64,000 nucleotides of DNA from Maioricimonas rarisocia (GTDB taxonomy: Bacteria; Planctomycetota; Planctomycetia; Planctomycetales; Planctomycetaceae): the NCBI RefSeq assembly GCF_007747795.1, contig NZ_CP036275.1:1564501-1628500 (forward strand), written 5' to 3'. The first letter of the stretch is position 1; each line of letters starts with the position of its first letter. The position numbers and the translations under genes are program-made. The notes under the pieces are model-generated. The model did no database searches and was not told where the DNA came from. It saw only the letters and a list, made by a program, of their open reading frames with translations. This document shows, one piece after another, positions 35,191-43,266 of the stretch.

Positions 35191-36486
35191 TCAGGGGGAA
35201 TTCGGTTCGGGAGGAGCGGCCGCGGTCTCCTTCTCCAGAATCAGATTGACGGAAATCGTGCCGCGGTTGTCGGCGATCTCGCCCCACGCATCGTCGCAGC
35301 GGAGATAGAGGTTTCCGTCCTGCGGAGCCGTGAAGGTGCCGTCGGCCCCCAGTTCGAACGGCTCGGACAGTTCGTAGTCCTCGAACAGGATTCCGGTCAG
35401 CCGGCCGCGGCCCTGGTCGTCGCCGTCGGCGGTGAGTTCGTCGGCGTCCTGCGAGAGCATCCACGAACCGGTGCTAGTGAACCGGTACGTGTGTCCGGCA
35501 CGGACGCGCAGCCGGGAAGCCTGCCAACCGCGGTTGGCTCGAATGCGTGCGGAAACGGAGCTGGAACCGGCGAGGTTGCGAAACCGTGTCTTCCAGTCCC
35601 AGCTGCACAAGTCGCAGCGGTATCCCGCCTCGATGTCCTTGAGGAACAACCGGTACTCGAACTCGATCTCCTGGGCCTGTGTCCCGTAGACCTGCCAGAA
35701 GTTGACTCGGCGACCACCCAGCAGCGCCAGTCCGAGCGGCTTGAACCGTTTGGTGTAGTTCTCGTTGTAGCCGAGCAGGTGACACAGAGCCCACCGCCAG
35801 GTGTAGTTCTGCCACGAGTCGCCAGTCGTCTCGAGGGGACTGTTGACGATTTCGTTGAGCGGCCGGGCGGGGGAGTTGCGGAGGTACCGGATGGCATAGG
35901 CGCTGGCGGTCACGCTCTTGTCGTTCTCCCGCCAGTACTGGCCGACTTCGGCCATTCCCTCGGCATACCAGACGGGTCCGCTGGCACCGAAGGCGTGTCC
36001 ACAGTAGGCGTGGACCGCTTCGTGCTGTGGCATTCCCCGATCGGCGACGGCGTAAACGACGGCCTTGCTGATGAACCGGTTACCCTGGCTGATCACGCGT
36101 GTGACCGTCAGCCCCTGGCCGTTGCGGAGGCTCTCCAGGCCCTGTTGTTCCATTCCCCGCAGGACTTCCCGTGGCCAGTGGTCGAGATTCTCGACGACAT
36201 ACATCTCGATCGGGCGCGGATTGCGGCGGCCCCAGTAGGCGACGAGCAGTCGATGCATCGTCTCGAGTCGCTCGAGCAGTTCGTGGGCCCCCTCGCGGGG
36301 GAGGTCGGTCATAACGTGGAAGTTGGTGGACTTGTAGATGTGTGGTCCCGCAGCGGTCCGCCCGGCCCGGCTGGAGTTTGTACGCTGCTGACCGCAGGCT
36401 GACTGTGGGAGCAGCAGGCCGGGCAGAATCACAGCAAACACCGCCAACCCGACAAATCGGGCGGCGACAGCGTGGCGCATGGGCAT
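35191..36486 (-). CDS. DUF1570-like gluzincin metallopeptidase with C-terminal lectin-like domain
   Basis: Signal peptide 1-32. The zinc site is HEAVH (155-159) with a downstream third ligand candidate E176 in WYAEGMAE, the gluzincin arrangement typical of DUF1570 proteins. The domain ends around residue 300. From about 325 to 420 a separate beta-rich module (RVRAGHTYRFTSTGSWML, then GILFEDYELSEPFELG and YLRCDDAW) resembles PA-IL-like/galactose-binding lectin modules; this second assignment is less sure. 431 residues. It precedes the CVASR sulfatase in a likely two-gene operon, suggesting a secreted peptidase tethered to glycan. Confidence 0.7.
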   Translation of the reverse strand: MPMRHAVAARFVGLAVFAVILPGLLLPQSACGQQRTNSSRAGRTAAGPHIYKSTNFHVMTDLPREGAHELLERLETMHRLLVAYWGRRNPRPIEMYVVENLDHWPREVLRGMEQQGLESLRNGQGLTVTRVISQGNRFISKAVVYAVADRGMPQHEAVHAYCGHAFGASGPVWYAEGMAEVGQYWRENDKSVTASAYAIRYLRNSPARPLNEIVNSPLETTGDSWQNYTWRWALCHLLGYNENYTKRFKPLGLALLGGRRVNFWQVYGTQAQEIEFEYRLFLKDIEAGYRCDLCSWDWKTRFRNLAGSSSVSARIRANRGWQASRLRVRAGHTYRFTSTGSWMLSQDADELTADGDDQGRGRLTGILFEDYELSEPFELGADGTFTAPQDGNLYLRCDDAWGEIADNRGTISVNLILEKETAAAPPEPNSP

Positions 36487-36676
36487 TCGAGAGATCCGCG
36501 AGAGAAGATTCCGGGACGAGGCCCACTGCCGACTGGCACATTGATTCTAGCGTGGAAACGCAGCCAGCGGGATGCCCGGTTCCTCCTGTTTCACTTGCAT
36601 TTCAGTTTCTGAACGCGAAGATGACGCCGGGTTTTACAACAAATCTGCCTGTTTTTCTCTGCGAGGCCGCTCTCCC

Positions 36677-37207
36677 ATGAGTCTGTCCCAGTCGTCGCTG
36701 ATCGAAGTCCGCAAGATTCCGGGCAAGGGACGCGGCGTGGTTGCCCGCGAATTCATTCCCGCGGACACCGTGATCGAACGCTGCCCCGTGCTCGTCGTCA
36801 AGGAGCAGGACATCGACGAGTCGATGCTGATGAGCTACGTCTACTGCTGGGGACGAGGGACGGTCGCCGTCGCGCTCGGCTATGGTTCACTCTACAACCA
36901 CAGCTACGAACCGAACGCCTACTACGAGGATGTCGGTCAGCAGACCAAGGTCTTCACGGCCATCCGCGACATCGAGCCGGGCGAAGAGGTCACGATCAAC
37001 TACAACGGCGAGCCGGAAGACAAAACAGACGTCGGCTTCCCGGTCCTGGCGTCGAAGTCCCGCAAGTCGTCGAAGTCGTCGTCCCGCAACGGCACGACGT
37101 CCCGCACGAACGGTCGCGCCGCAACGAACGGGCGTGCGGCCACCAATGGCCGCGCTGCGACTAACGGGAAGAAGTCTCGCTCGCGGAAGACCACACGCGC
37201 GAAGTGA
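36677..37207 (+). CDS. SET-domain methyltransferase with basic repeat tail
   Basis: 176 residues starting at an ATG that follows a TCTCCC stretch. The SET domain (about 8-120) shows PGKGRGVVA (cofactor side), YNHSYEPNAYY (NHSxxPN, the knot strand) and EPGEEVTINYNGE. It is a protein-lysine methyltransferase fold. The C-terminal 50 residues are a basic disordered tail with Lys/Ser/Arg runs and three consecutive TNGRAA units ending in KKSRSRK. The tail reads like a histone or histone-H1-like DNA-binding tail. The gene converges on and overlaps the ceramidase gene by 47 bases. Target of methylation unknown; the tail itself is one candidate. Confidence 0.78.
   Translation: MSLSQSSLIEVRKIPGKGRGVVAREFIPADTVIERCPVLVVKEQDIDESMLMSYVYCWGRGTVAVALGYGSLYNHSYEPNAYYEDVGQQTKVFTAIRDIEPGEEVTINYNGEPEDKTDVGFPVLASKSRKSSKSSSRNGTTSRTNGRAATNGRAATNGRAATNGKKSRSRKTTRAK
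37106..37168 (+). repeat. Codon-diverged TNGRAA coding repeat
   Basis: Three 18-base units plus a partial TNG encode the same hexapeptide with nearly all synonymous positions different (for instance four Thr codons acg, acg, acc, act; Gly codons ggt, ggg, ggc, ggg). The peptide is kept while the DNA has drifted, so this is not fresh slippage. Confidence 0.85.
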
Positions 37208-38567
37208 CCGCTTCGAGACCGGTGGTAATGCGGTCTTCAACGGTCTCGTCGAACGGCCCCGGGAAGGCGGTGTAGACGAACGCGCCGCCCCCTTCGTAGC
37301 CTCCCTCACGCAGCACCCGCAGGCTGGGAACGTAGCCGAAGACGTCGTTCGAATACCCGGCGACCCAGACGTTCTCGCCCGCGTGCTGACTCTTGAGCTT
37401 CAGCGAGTAATCGACAACAGTCTCGCCGGCCAGGGCGTACATCAGCAGATCGTCCCCGAACGCAATCGCCTGAATCGGATAATCGTACTCCGTCCGGATT
37501 GTGCCCGTCCGGTCCAGTTCGTCCAGCAGCAACGAGGCGTGCCGACGGACGTACTTGTTGCCGTCCTGCTGCTGCTTGTGCAGTTCCTCGCGTGAGGCCG
37601 GTTCGGCGAACTGCAGTGTCACGTGCTCCAAGGCCATGCGAAGCGGACCGGAGACGTTGTGGGGCGGTGTTTCCAGAGCGGCATGGACGGCGTTGGCGAG
37701 TGCGCGGCCGTGCTGTTTCGCGACTTCGACGGTTCGGCGGGGATACGGATTCTGGTCGGCACCGCAGCCGGTCATGAACATGGCCGTCGCGCCGGGATGG
37801 GCCGCTTCGACATACTCCTGGGCCCAGCCGGCGTAGTCGCCGTTGAACTGATAGATCCCCAACGTCGTGTTGTGACAGGCGTAGCCGAACAGGATCGTCT
37901 GCAGTTTCCCGTCGGCATCGCGGACCGTCAGCACGGGGACGTCGTGATCGATCGGGCCGTCGGGATTGGGACTGTTGCGGTAGCCGGAGTCGGTCGGCAG
38001 TCGGCGGTTCATGGCGAAGCCGCACCGGGCCCGCTGGTACGTCAGCGTGGAGGGGGCGAGCTTCTCCAGTGCCTGGTCGACGACGTCCATCATCTGTCCG
38101 ATCAGGAATTGCTGGTAATCCTCCGCCTGGCGGATGCGATCGGCCCCCAGTTCGTAGACGGCCGCTTTGCGGGCCCGCAGTTCCGGGCCGGAGTGAGTGT
38201 GCGAGGCGTTGAGCAGCAGCGATTCGGACGGCAGACCGTGCTTCTCCTGCAGCTTCGCTTCCAGCTCTTCCCGCAGCTCACGGGGGATGCCGATCAGATC
38301 GCAGGTGATGATGACGGCCCGCTTTCCCCTGGTGTCCTCGACAGCCAGCGCTTTGGCGTACAGGTCCTGGAGCGTTCCCTCGGCCGGCTTGTTCCGTGCG
38401 GCATAGCCGGCCATCCACATCGGCTGCTTTGGCGTGATAACCACGGCAGCGGACCCGGCCCGCCAGCCGTCAGTGGCGGCATCATCTGCCCGGGCGGAGT
38501 CGGGAATGGTCGTGGCGGCGATGATCACGCCGGCGAGAGCCGCGAAGAGCCGGATGGTGCGAAACAT
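37161..38567 (-). CDS. Neutral/alkaline ceramidase-like protein
   Basis: The ATG at 38567 follows GGAGACACACC and gives a signal peptide (RLFAALAGVIIAATTIPDSARA). The core shows SAAVVITPKQPMWMAGYAAR, an early strand, the family signature ASHTHSGP (121-128), a FGYACHNTT segment with a metal-site His, and FMTGCGADQNPYPRR. This matches the neutral ceramidase N-terminal domain, which hydrolyses the amide of ceramide and needs zinc. At 468 residues the C-terminal Ig-like domain of full-length ceramidases is missing. Its last 47 bases overlap the SET gene on the opposite strand. Substrate may be a sphingolipid, but other N-acyl lipids are possible. Confidence 0.82.
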   Translation of the reverse strand: MFRTIRLFAALAGVIIAATTIPDSARADDAATDGWRAGSAAVVITPKQPMWMAGYAARNKPAEGTLQDLYAKALAVEDTRGKRAVIITCDLIGIPRELREELEAKLQEKHGLPSESLLLNASHTHSGPELRARKAAVYELGADRIRQAEDYQQFLIGQMMDVVDQALEKLAPSTLTYQRARCGFAMNRRLPTDSGYRNSPNPDGPIDHDVPVLTVRDADGKLQTILFGYACHNTTLGIYQFNGDYAGWAQEYVEAAHPGATAMFMTGCGADQNPYPRRTVEVAKQHGRALANAVHAALETPPHNVSGPLRMALEHVTLQFAEPASREELHKQQQDGNKYVRRHASLLLDELDRTGTIRTEYDYPIQAIAFGDDLLMYALAGETVVDYSLKLKSQHAGENVWVAGYSNDVFGYVPSLRVLREGGYEGGGAFVYTAFPGPFDETVEDRITTGLEAVTSRVWSSASETSSR

Positions 38568-38743
38568 GGTGTGTCTCCAGTGGGACCGATGGGGAGGGGC
38601 AAGGGTGGTCCGTGTGTGACCGATTGTCCGCATGGCGAGGGCGGATGCAAGCGGTGCGAACCGACCGCTGGGAACAGGGCACCGCTCCCGGTACCATGCC
38701 GGGAGCGTGTCCCGCATCGCTCCCCCCCATCGGATCGTTCACC

Positions 38744-39901
38744 ATGACGCTGCCATCCTCGACCAGTTCCCCCAGGACCTCCCGTCGTTCGTTTCTCAAG
38801 GTGACCGGCAGTGCCCTGTTTCTCGGTGGCGTTGCGCCGGCGGTTCTCGGTGCCGATGACAAGGCCGACGCAAGGGCGCCCGTCATCGGCGAAGGGGACT
38901 TTCGGTACGAGTGCATCCACGGCTGGGGGCAGGTGCCGAAGAAGATCATCTGGAAGAATACGCACGGCGTCACGATCGACCGCGACGGCTTCGTCTACAT
39001 CAAGCATCAGGCGAACGCGAAGGCTCCCTGCGATACCGTCGTTGTCTTCGATCCCGATGGAAATTACGTTCGCTCGTTCGGTGCCGAGTTCGCCGGTGGT
39101 GGCCACGGCATCGACATCCGCGAGGAAGAGGGTGAGCAGTTCCTGTACCTCTCGGACACGTTCAACCGGCAGGTCGTCAAGTGCGACCTCAATGGAGAAT
39201 GGGTCTGGAAGATCCGCTATCCGCGGGAGCCGGAGGTGTACGACGCGCTCAACCGCTTCCGGCCGACGAACGTCTGCTTCGGCAGGGACGGCGACTTCTA
39301 CGTCGGTGACGGGTATGGCTCGCATTACATCCACCACTACGATCGACACGCGCGGTGGCTGCGAAGCTGGGGCGGCAATGGTGCCGGGGCAGGGGAGATG
39401 AAGACGCCGCACGGCCAGTGGCTCGATGACCGTCCCGGCCGTGAACCGTCTCTGGTGATCGCCGACCGGGCCAACGCCCGCCTGCAGTACTTCTCGCTCG
39501 AGGGGAAGCCGCTGGAGATCCTGCAGGGTGTGAAGGAGCCGGACCAGGTGGGGCCGATGCCGTCGACGTCGGGAGCGGATGGTGTGAGTGTGCCGACGAC
39601 CGGGGTGAACGGCATCAGCTTTCCTGCCGACATCGACATCCGGGGCGAGTATATGCTGGTCCCGGATCTGCACGCGCGGGTGCTCATCTTCGATGGGAAG
39701 AACCAGCTGGTCGCGAACCTGGGTTACGATGCCGACTGGACCGCCCATGTGCTGGACGGGATGAAAGTCCGCCGGCAGCCGTCGCAATGGCAGCCGGGCC
39801 GGTTTGTGCATCCGCACGATGCCTGCTTCGACGCACAGGGGAACATTCTCGTGACCGAATGGGTCGACGCCGGTCGCGTGACGTTCATGCGTCGCGTGTG
39901 A
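38744..39901 (+). CDS. Tat-exported NHL-type beta-propeller protein
   Basis: The ATG at 38744 gives 385 residues with a twin-arginine signal (TSRRSFLKVTG, then hydrophobic SALFLGGVAPAVLGA). The rest consists of NHL-like blades such as HGVTIDRDGFVYIKHQ, LYLSDTFNRQVVKCDLNGEWVWK and SLVIADRANARLQYFSLEGKPLEIL, forming about six blades. No catalytic residues could be singled out. A Tat-exported propeller in planctomycetes may be a peptidyl-glycine lyase-like or binding protein; I treat it as unassigned. It overlaps the ATPase gene (convergent) by 17 bases. Confidence 0.78.
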   Translation: MTLPSSTSSPRTSRRSFLKVTGSALFLGGVAPAVLGADDKADARAPVIGEGDFRYECIHGWGQVPKKIIWKNTHGVTIDRDGFVYIKHQANAKAPCDTVVVFDPDGNYVRSFGAEFAGGGHGIDIREEEGEQFLYLSDTFNRQVVKCDLNGEWVWKIRYPREPEVYDALNRFRPTNVCFGRDGDFYVGDGYGSHYIHHYDRHARWLRSWGGNGAGAGEMKTPHGQWLDDRPGREPSLVIADRANARLQYFSLEGKPLEILQGVKEPDQVGPMPSTSGADGVSVPTTGVNGISFPADIDIRGEYMLVPDLHARVLIFDGKNQLVANLGYDADWTAHVLDGMKVRRQPSQWQPGRFVHPHDACFDAQGNILVTEWVDAGRVTFMRRV

Positions 39902-40508
39902 GGCCGCCTCCGGCGGAAGGAGTCGCAACAGCGCGGTCGTCCTTCCGCATGGCCATCCGGTCGTACAGTTCCCGCAGGCAGAGCCGCAGGTTGCCGGCGT
40001 GGTGATCGAACAGTTGCCGCAGCTCCTCCGCGGAGAACGTGCCCGGGGCGAGTTGTTCGACGAGGTCGGCAAACAGTTGCGGCGTCGTATGGCAGTCGAT
40101 CAGCGTCGGCAGCCGGCCGGGACGATGCGTCGTGATGACCAGCCCCGGCAGGTGCCGCGAGCGCCGCATGAGCCAGTGCCACTGCAGGGGCCCGAGCTGC
40201 TCGGCACCGTCCAGCAGCAGCAAGGCATCTTCTGGAATGTCGCGAACTGCCGTGCGGAGGTTCGTCCACGTTGCGGGGTGGTCGGTCAGGTTGAACCGGC
40301 AGCGGTGAATGGTGCTGCCGCGCTGTTCGAGATGCGTGGCCAGTTCATCCATCAGCGTCGTCTTGCCGCTGCCGTGCGGACCGACGATCGCGCCGCGGCC
40401 GTTCTGCCGCTCGAGCCGATCGAGCAGTTCCTGCCAGCTTCCGGCCAGGAAGCGGTACCGCAGCGTCAGGACGCGCTCGATGCGGAACGGGTTGTCGCGA
40501 GCTTTCAT
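39885..40508 (-). CDS. Small P-loop ATPase (AAA/ExeA-like)
   Basis: 207 residues. Walker A GPHGSGKTT near residue 43, Walker B LLLLDGAEQ (about 96-104, with the acidic pair replaced by DGAE), and TTHRPGRLPT as a possible sensor segment. NPFRIERVLTLRYRFL precedes the nucleotide site. It lacks the C-terminal extension of full ExeA/AAA proteins. It follows the 124-residue arrestin-like gene with a 16-base gap, making it the third member of a compact leftward operon. Its role is unknown; the pairing with two beta-sandwich proteins suggests control of membrane or cargo handling. Overlaps the propeller gene by 17 bases at its 3' end. Confidence 0.75.
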   Translation of the reverse strand: MKARDNPFRIERVLTLRYRFLAGSWQELLDRLERQNGRGAIVGPHGSGKTTLMDELATHLEQRGSTIHRCRFNLTDHPATWTNLRTAVRDIPEDALLLLDGAEQLGPLQWHWLMRRSRHLPGLVITTHRPGRLPTLIDCHTTPQLFADLVEQLAPGTFSAEELRQLFDHHAGNLRLCLRELYDRMAMRKDDRAVATPSAGGGLTRDA

Positions 40509-40524
40509 TGTTTGCGGCGCGATA

Positions 40525-40899
40525 TCAGGACGACGTCTGCGGCAGCCGGACTTCGTCCCCCTGCGGCGCGATCATGATCTCCTTGCGGGCCGAGGTCCCG
40601 TCGGGCAGGGCGACGCACTCCAGACCCCACATCAGCGAGACAAGTCGGCCGGAGAAGCTGTACGGGGCGCGGGGGAGCGTGATGGTCATCTGCCGGTTGC
40701 CGGACGCGGTCGGGTGATCGAGACGGACGGTGTGGGCAACGCCCAGATCCATGTCTCCCTTGCCCGCGGTGTGCCAGACGACCCGGACTTCGAGCGCTGC
40801 GGGATCTTCGTCGAGTTGCCAGTCGAGGTAGACGTCGATCTCGGCACCGGGGGCGAAGTGTGTCTGCCCGGCAGCGGTTTCAATGCTGATGGAGTTCAT
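40525..40899 (-). CDS. Small arrestin-fold-like protein, hypothetical
   Basis: 124 residues with no signal peptide. Strand-rich, with FAPGAEIDVYLDWQLDE, LEVRVVWHTAGKGDMDLG and TLPRAPYSFSGRLVSLMWGLE; the PYSFSGRLVSLMWGLE pattern and PG/W placement recall Spo0M/arrestin-like beta-sandwich proteins. Its start lies inside the end of the DUF3592 gene (20-base overlap), so translation is coupled, and the ATPase gene follows after 16 bases. The fold call is inference from strand pattern, not a proven family match. Confidence 0.6.
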   Translation of the reverse strand: MNSISIETAAGQTHFAPGAEIDVYLDWQLDEDPAALEVRVVWHTAGKGDMDLGVAHTVRLDHPTASGNRQMTITLPRAPYSFSGRLVSLMWGLECVALPDGTSARKEIMIAPQGDEVRLPQTSS

Positions 40900-42145
40900 G
40901 CGGCACCACGGTGAAGGGGAAGGTTTCGTTGACGTCGGGACTGAATGGGATCTCTCCGGTTACCTCGATCGTCCAGACGATCTTGTTATGGTCGGATTCG
41001 AAGGAGTGCATGGAGTCCGTGGGAATCCAGACTTCCAGTTCCCCCTCGTACATCTCGAGCGGGTCGTGCGTGTCGAGCAGCACTTCTTCGTGAAACGTGT
41101 ATTCGTCGGTATGCGTGTCGGTGCCACGGCGGTACGTCGCTTTCTCTTCACCCTTGAGCACGATTTTGAATTGCCGGATGGCACCTGAGTACCCTGCGAA
41201 CTGCCAGCCGAGCAGCGTGGACGCCCCGAGCGGGATACGGGCCCGATCGACGGAGAGGATCGGCCGCGGGAGGAACAGCGACAGGAAGGCATAGACGATC
41301 CAGCAGATCAGCCCGATGCCGACGAGGACGAACGGTGTGAGGAAGAGCGTCAGAAAGATGGGTGTCTTTCCCTGTCGCCATTCGCCGACCACCTGGTACA
41401 GAAAGACCGACGTGATGCCGTTCCAGAAGGCCGCGAAGAAGAAGGCCGCGATCAGGCGTCCCAGACGGGACGTTTCCGGCTCAAGCGTGACCGGCCCTTC
41501 ATGTGGATCCGTCCCTTCGTCGCCGGTGCGGTACTTCCAGCCTTCCGAGGTGGGAGGGGCGGCCGATGCGGTCAGACCGGTGTGGGCCGTCGAACCGGAC
41601 GTTGACGTGCTGACTTTCGTCCCGACGACGCCGCTGGCAAACAGGACGCCGCCGAGCCCGACCGCCACGAAGATCAGGGGCATCAGTCCGAACAGCATTT
41701 CCCAGTGGAATTCGCGACTGAGGACGGCTTCCTGCGGCCAGTGGGGATTGACGTAGCAGACGGTTTCGCGGCCGGGCGGATGCTGACGCACGATCTCCCG
41801 CTTGCTGTTGGCACCACCGCTGGAGATCTCGCTGAGGAAGAAGTCGTAGCTCTCGGAGGTGTACTCCTTGTTGTTGAACCGGTAACGGAAGCTGATATCG
41901 ACGCGATAGGTCGATCCGTCCGAATCGCGATTCTCTTCGACCTCGCTCTTGAGGATCGTGCAGGGCGCTTCGGGCCAGTTCTGTGAGACCGTCAGTTTCC
42001 ACATCGGCCGGACCAGAAACACGTAGCTGAAACCGAGCCCGGCGATCAGGAACACCGAGAAGAAGGCGACCAGAAAGCAGCCTCCCTTGCGACGCTCGTT
42101 GATCGCCTTGTGCGAGAGAGACGTGCGGCTGTCGGAGCGGCTCAC
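40880..42145 (-). CDS. DUF3592 membrane protein with C-terminal arrestin-like domain
   Basis: I chose the GTG at 42145 over a TTG 75 bases upstream, which has no ribosome site and gives an implausible N-terminus; neither site is strong. The 421 residues start with a membrane helix (about 23-45: CFLVAFFSVFLIAGLGFSYVF), then a DUF3592 segment (WPEAPCTILKSEVEE, strand-rich) and further membrane helices (about 150-175, 235-255, 260-290). The last 120 residues are soluble strands with GEEKATYRRGTDTHTDEYTF and ELEVWIPTDSMHSFES, an arrestin-like pattern resembling the small downstream protein. Leads a three-gene operon of unknown function. Confidence 0.7.
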   Translation of the reverse strand: MSRSDSRTSLSHKAINERRKGGCFLVAFFSVFLIAGLGFSYVFLVRPMWKLTVSQNWPEAPCTILKSEVEENRDSDGSTYRVDISFRYRFNNKEYTSESYDFFLSEISSGGANSKREIVRQHPPGRETVCYVNPHWPQEAVLSREFHWEMLFGLMPLIFVAVGLGGVLFASGVVGTKVSTSTSGSTAHTGLTASAAPPTSEGWKYRTGDEGTDPHEGPVTLEPETSRLGRLIAAFFFAAFWNGITSVFLYQVVGEWRQGKTPIFLTLFLTPFVLVGIGLICWIVYAFLSLFLPRPILSVDRARIPLGASTLLGWQFAGYSGAIRQFKIVLKGEEKATYRRGTDTHTDEYTFHEEVLLDTHDPLEMYEGELEVWIPTDSMHSFESDHNKIVWTIEVTGEIPFSPDVNETFPFTVVPHELHQH

Positions 42146-42373
42146 GGCTGGATTCCGTAATCGGGAAACAACGGACAGAACGGGGGCGACGGTTCGGCCT
42201 GGCGCTGGCGTCAGGTGCAACGGTCAGAGTGGACGTGCGGTTCACAGGATCGTCGATTTCCCTGCGAAACGGCAACCGTCGACGATTGCAGGGGGTTCGG
42301 GTATCGTGAGCTTTCGGCAATCTCACCGCCCGATGATTCTTCTCTCAATATCGATCCCCGGGAGTTCCCTCCA

Positions 42374-43216
42374 ATGAGACCGGCCCTGCTATTGGTCCTT
42401 CTGCTCGCTGCCCCCGCTGTTGCTCAGGAAAGCAAGCCGCAGCCCGACCGCGAGATCGTCTACAAGACGACCCAGCAGGGACCGCTGAAATTGCATGTGT
42501 TCCTTCCGGAAGGGCACCAGGCGACCGACAAGCGGCCGGCCATCGTGTTCTTCTTCGGCGGTGGCTGGGTGGGCGGCTCACCGTCGCAGTTCTACCCGCA
42601 GTGCCGGCACCTGGCCGAGCAGGGCATGGTGGCGATCTCGGCCGAGTACCGCGTGCGCAGCAGGCACAAGACAACGCCGTTCGAGTGCGTGGCGGACGGG
42701 AAATCGGCGATTCGCTGGGTTCGAAGCCATGCCGACGAGTTGGGCATCGACCCGCAGAAACTGGCGGCCGGCGGTGGCTCGGCCGGGGGACACGTGGCCG
42801 CGGCAACCGCGACGGTGCCCGGTCTGGATGACCCGGAGGACGACACCTCGGTTTCGGCCGTTCCCGATGCGCTCGTGCTGTTCAATCCGGTCTACGACAA
42901 CGGGCCGGAGGGATATGGTTACGATCGCGTGAAGGAACGCTGGCAGGAAATCTCGCCGATGCACAACATCCGCGAGGGGATGCCCCCGGCAATCGTGTTC
43001 CTCGGGACGAAGGACAAACTGATCCCGGTGGAGACCGGCAAGGCGTTCGAGAAGAAGATGGAGAACGTCGGCAGCCACAGCGAACTGATGTTGTTCGAAG
43101 GGGCCGAGCACGGCTTCTTCAACCCGGGCAAAGGGGACGGCAGCGCGTATCGCGAGACGGTTGCCGCGATGGACCGCTTTCTGACCGAGCTGGGCTTTCT
43201 GAAGGCGGCCGAGTAG
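42374..43216 (+). CDS. Exported alpha/beta hydrolase (acetyl esterase-like)
   Basis: ATG at 42374; signal peptide 1-17 (MRPALLLVLLLAAPAVAQ). The oxyanion turn FFFGGGWVGGS and nucleophile motif GGGSAGGH (Ser136) are in the right order, with LGTKDKLIP as the acid and EGAEHGFFNP as the histidine. At 280 residues it is a plain single-domain enzyme of the BD-FAE/hormone-sensitive-lipase-like group that deacylates carbohydrates. The sulfatase gene follows 50 bases downstream on the same strand, so the two probably act together on acetylated, sulfated polysaccharide. Confidence 0.8.
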   Translation: MRPALLLVLLLAAPAVAQESKPQPDREIVYKTTQQGPLKLHVFLPEGHQATDKRPAIVFFFGGGWVGGSPSQFYPQCRHLAEQGMVAISAEYRVRSRHKTTPFECVADGKSAIRWVRSHADELGIDPQKLAAGGGSAGGHVAAATATVPGLDDPEDDTSVSAVPDALVLFNPVYDNGPEGYGYDRVKERWQEISPMHNIREGMPPAIVFLGTKDKLIPVETGKAFEKKMENVGSHSELMLFEGAEHGFFNPGKGDGSAYRETVAAMDRFLTELGFLKAAE

Positions 43217-43266
43217 CGGCCCGCAGGAGCACCGACCGAACCGAACCCGACGAGCAGGGGGAACCG

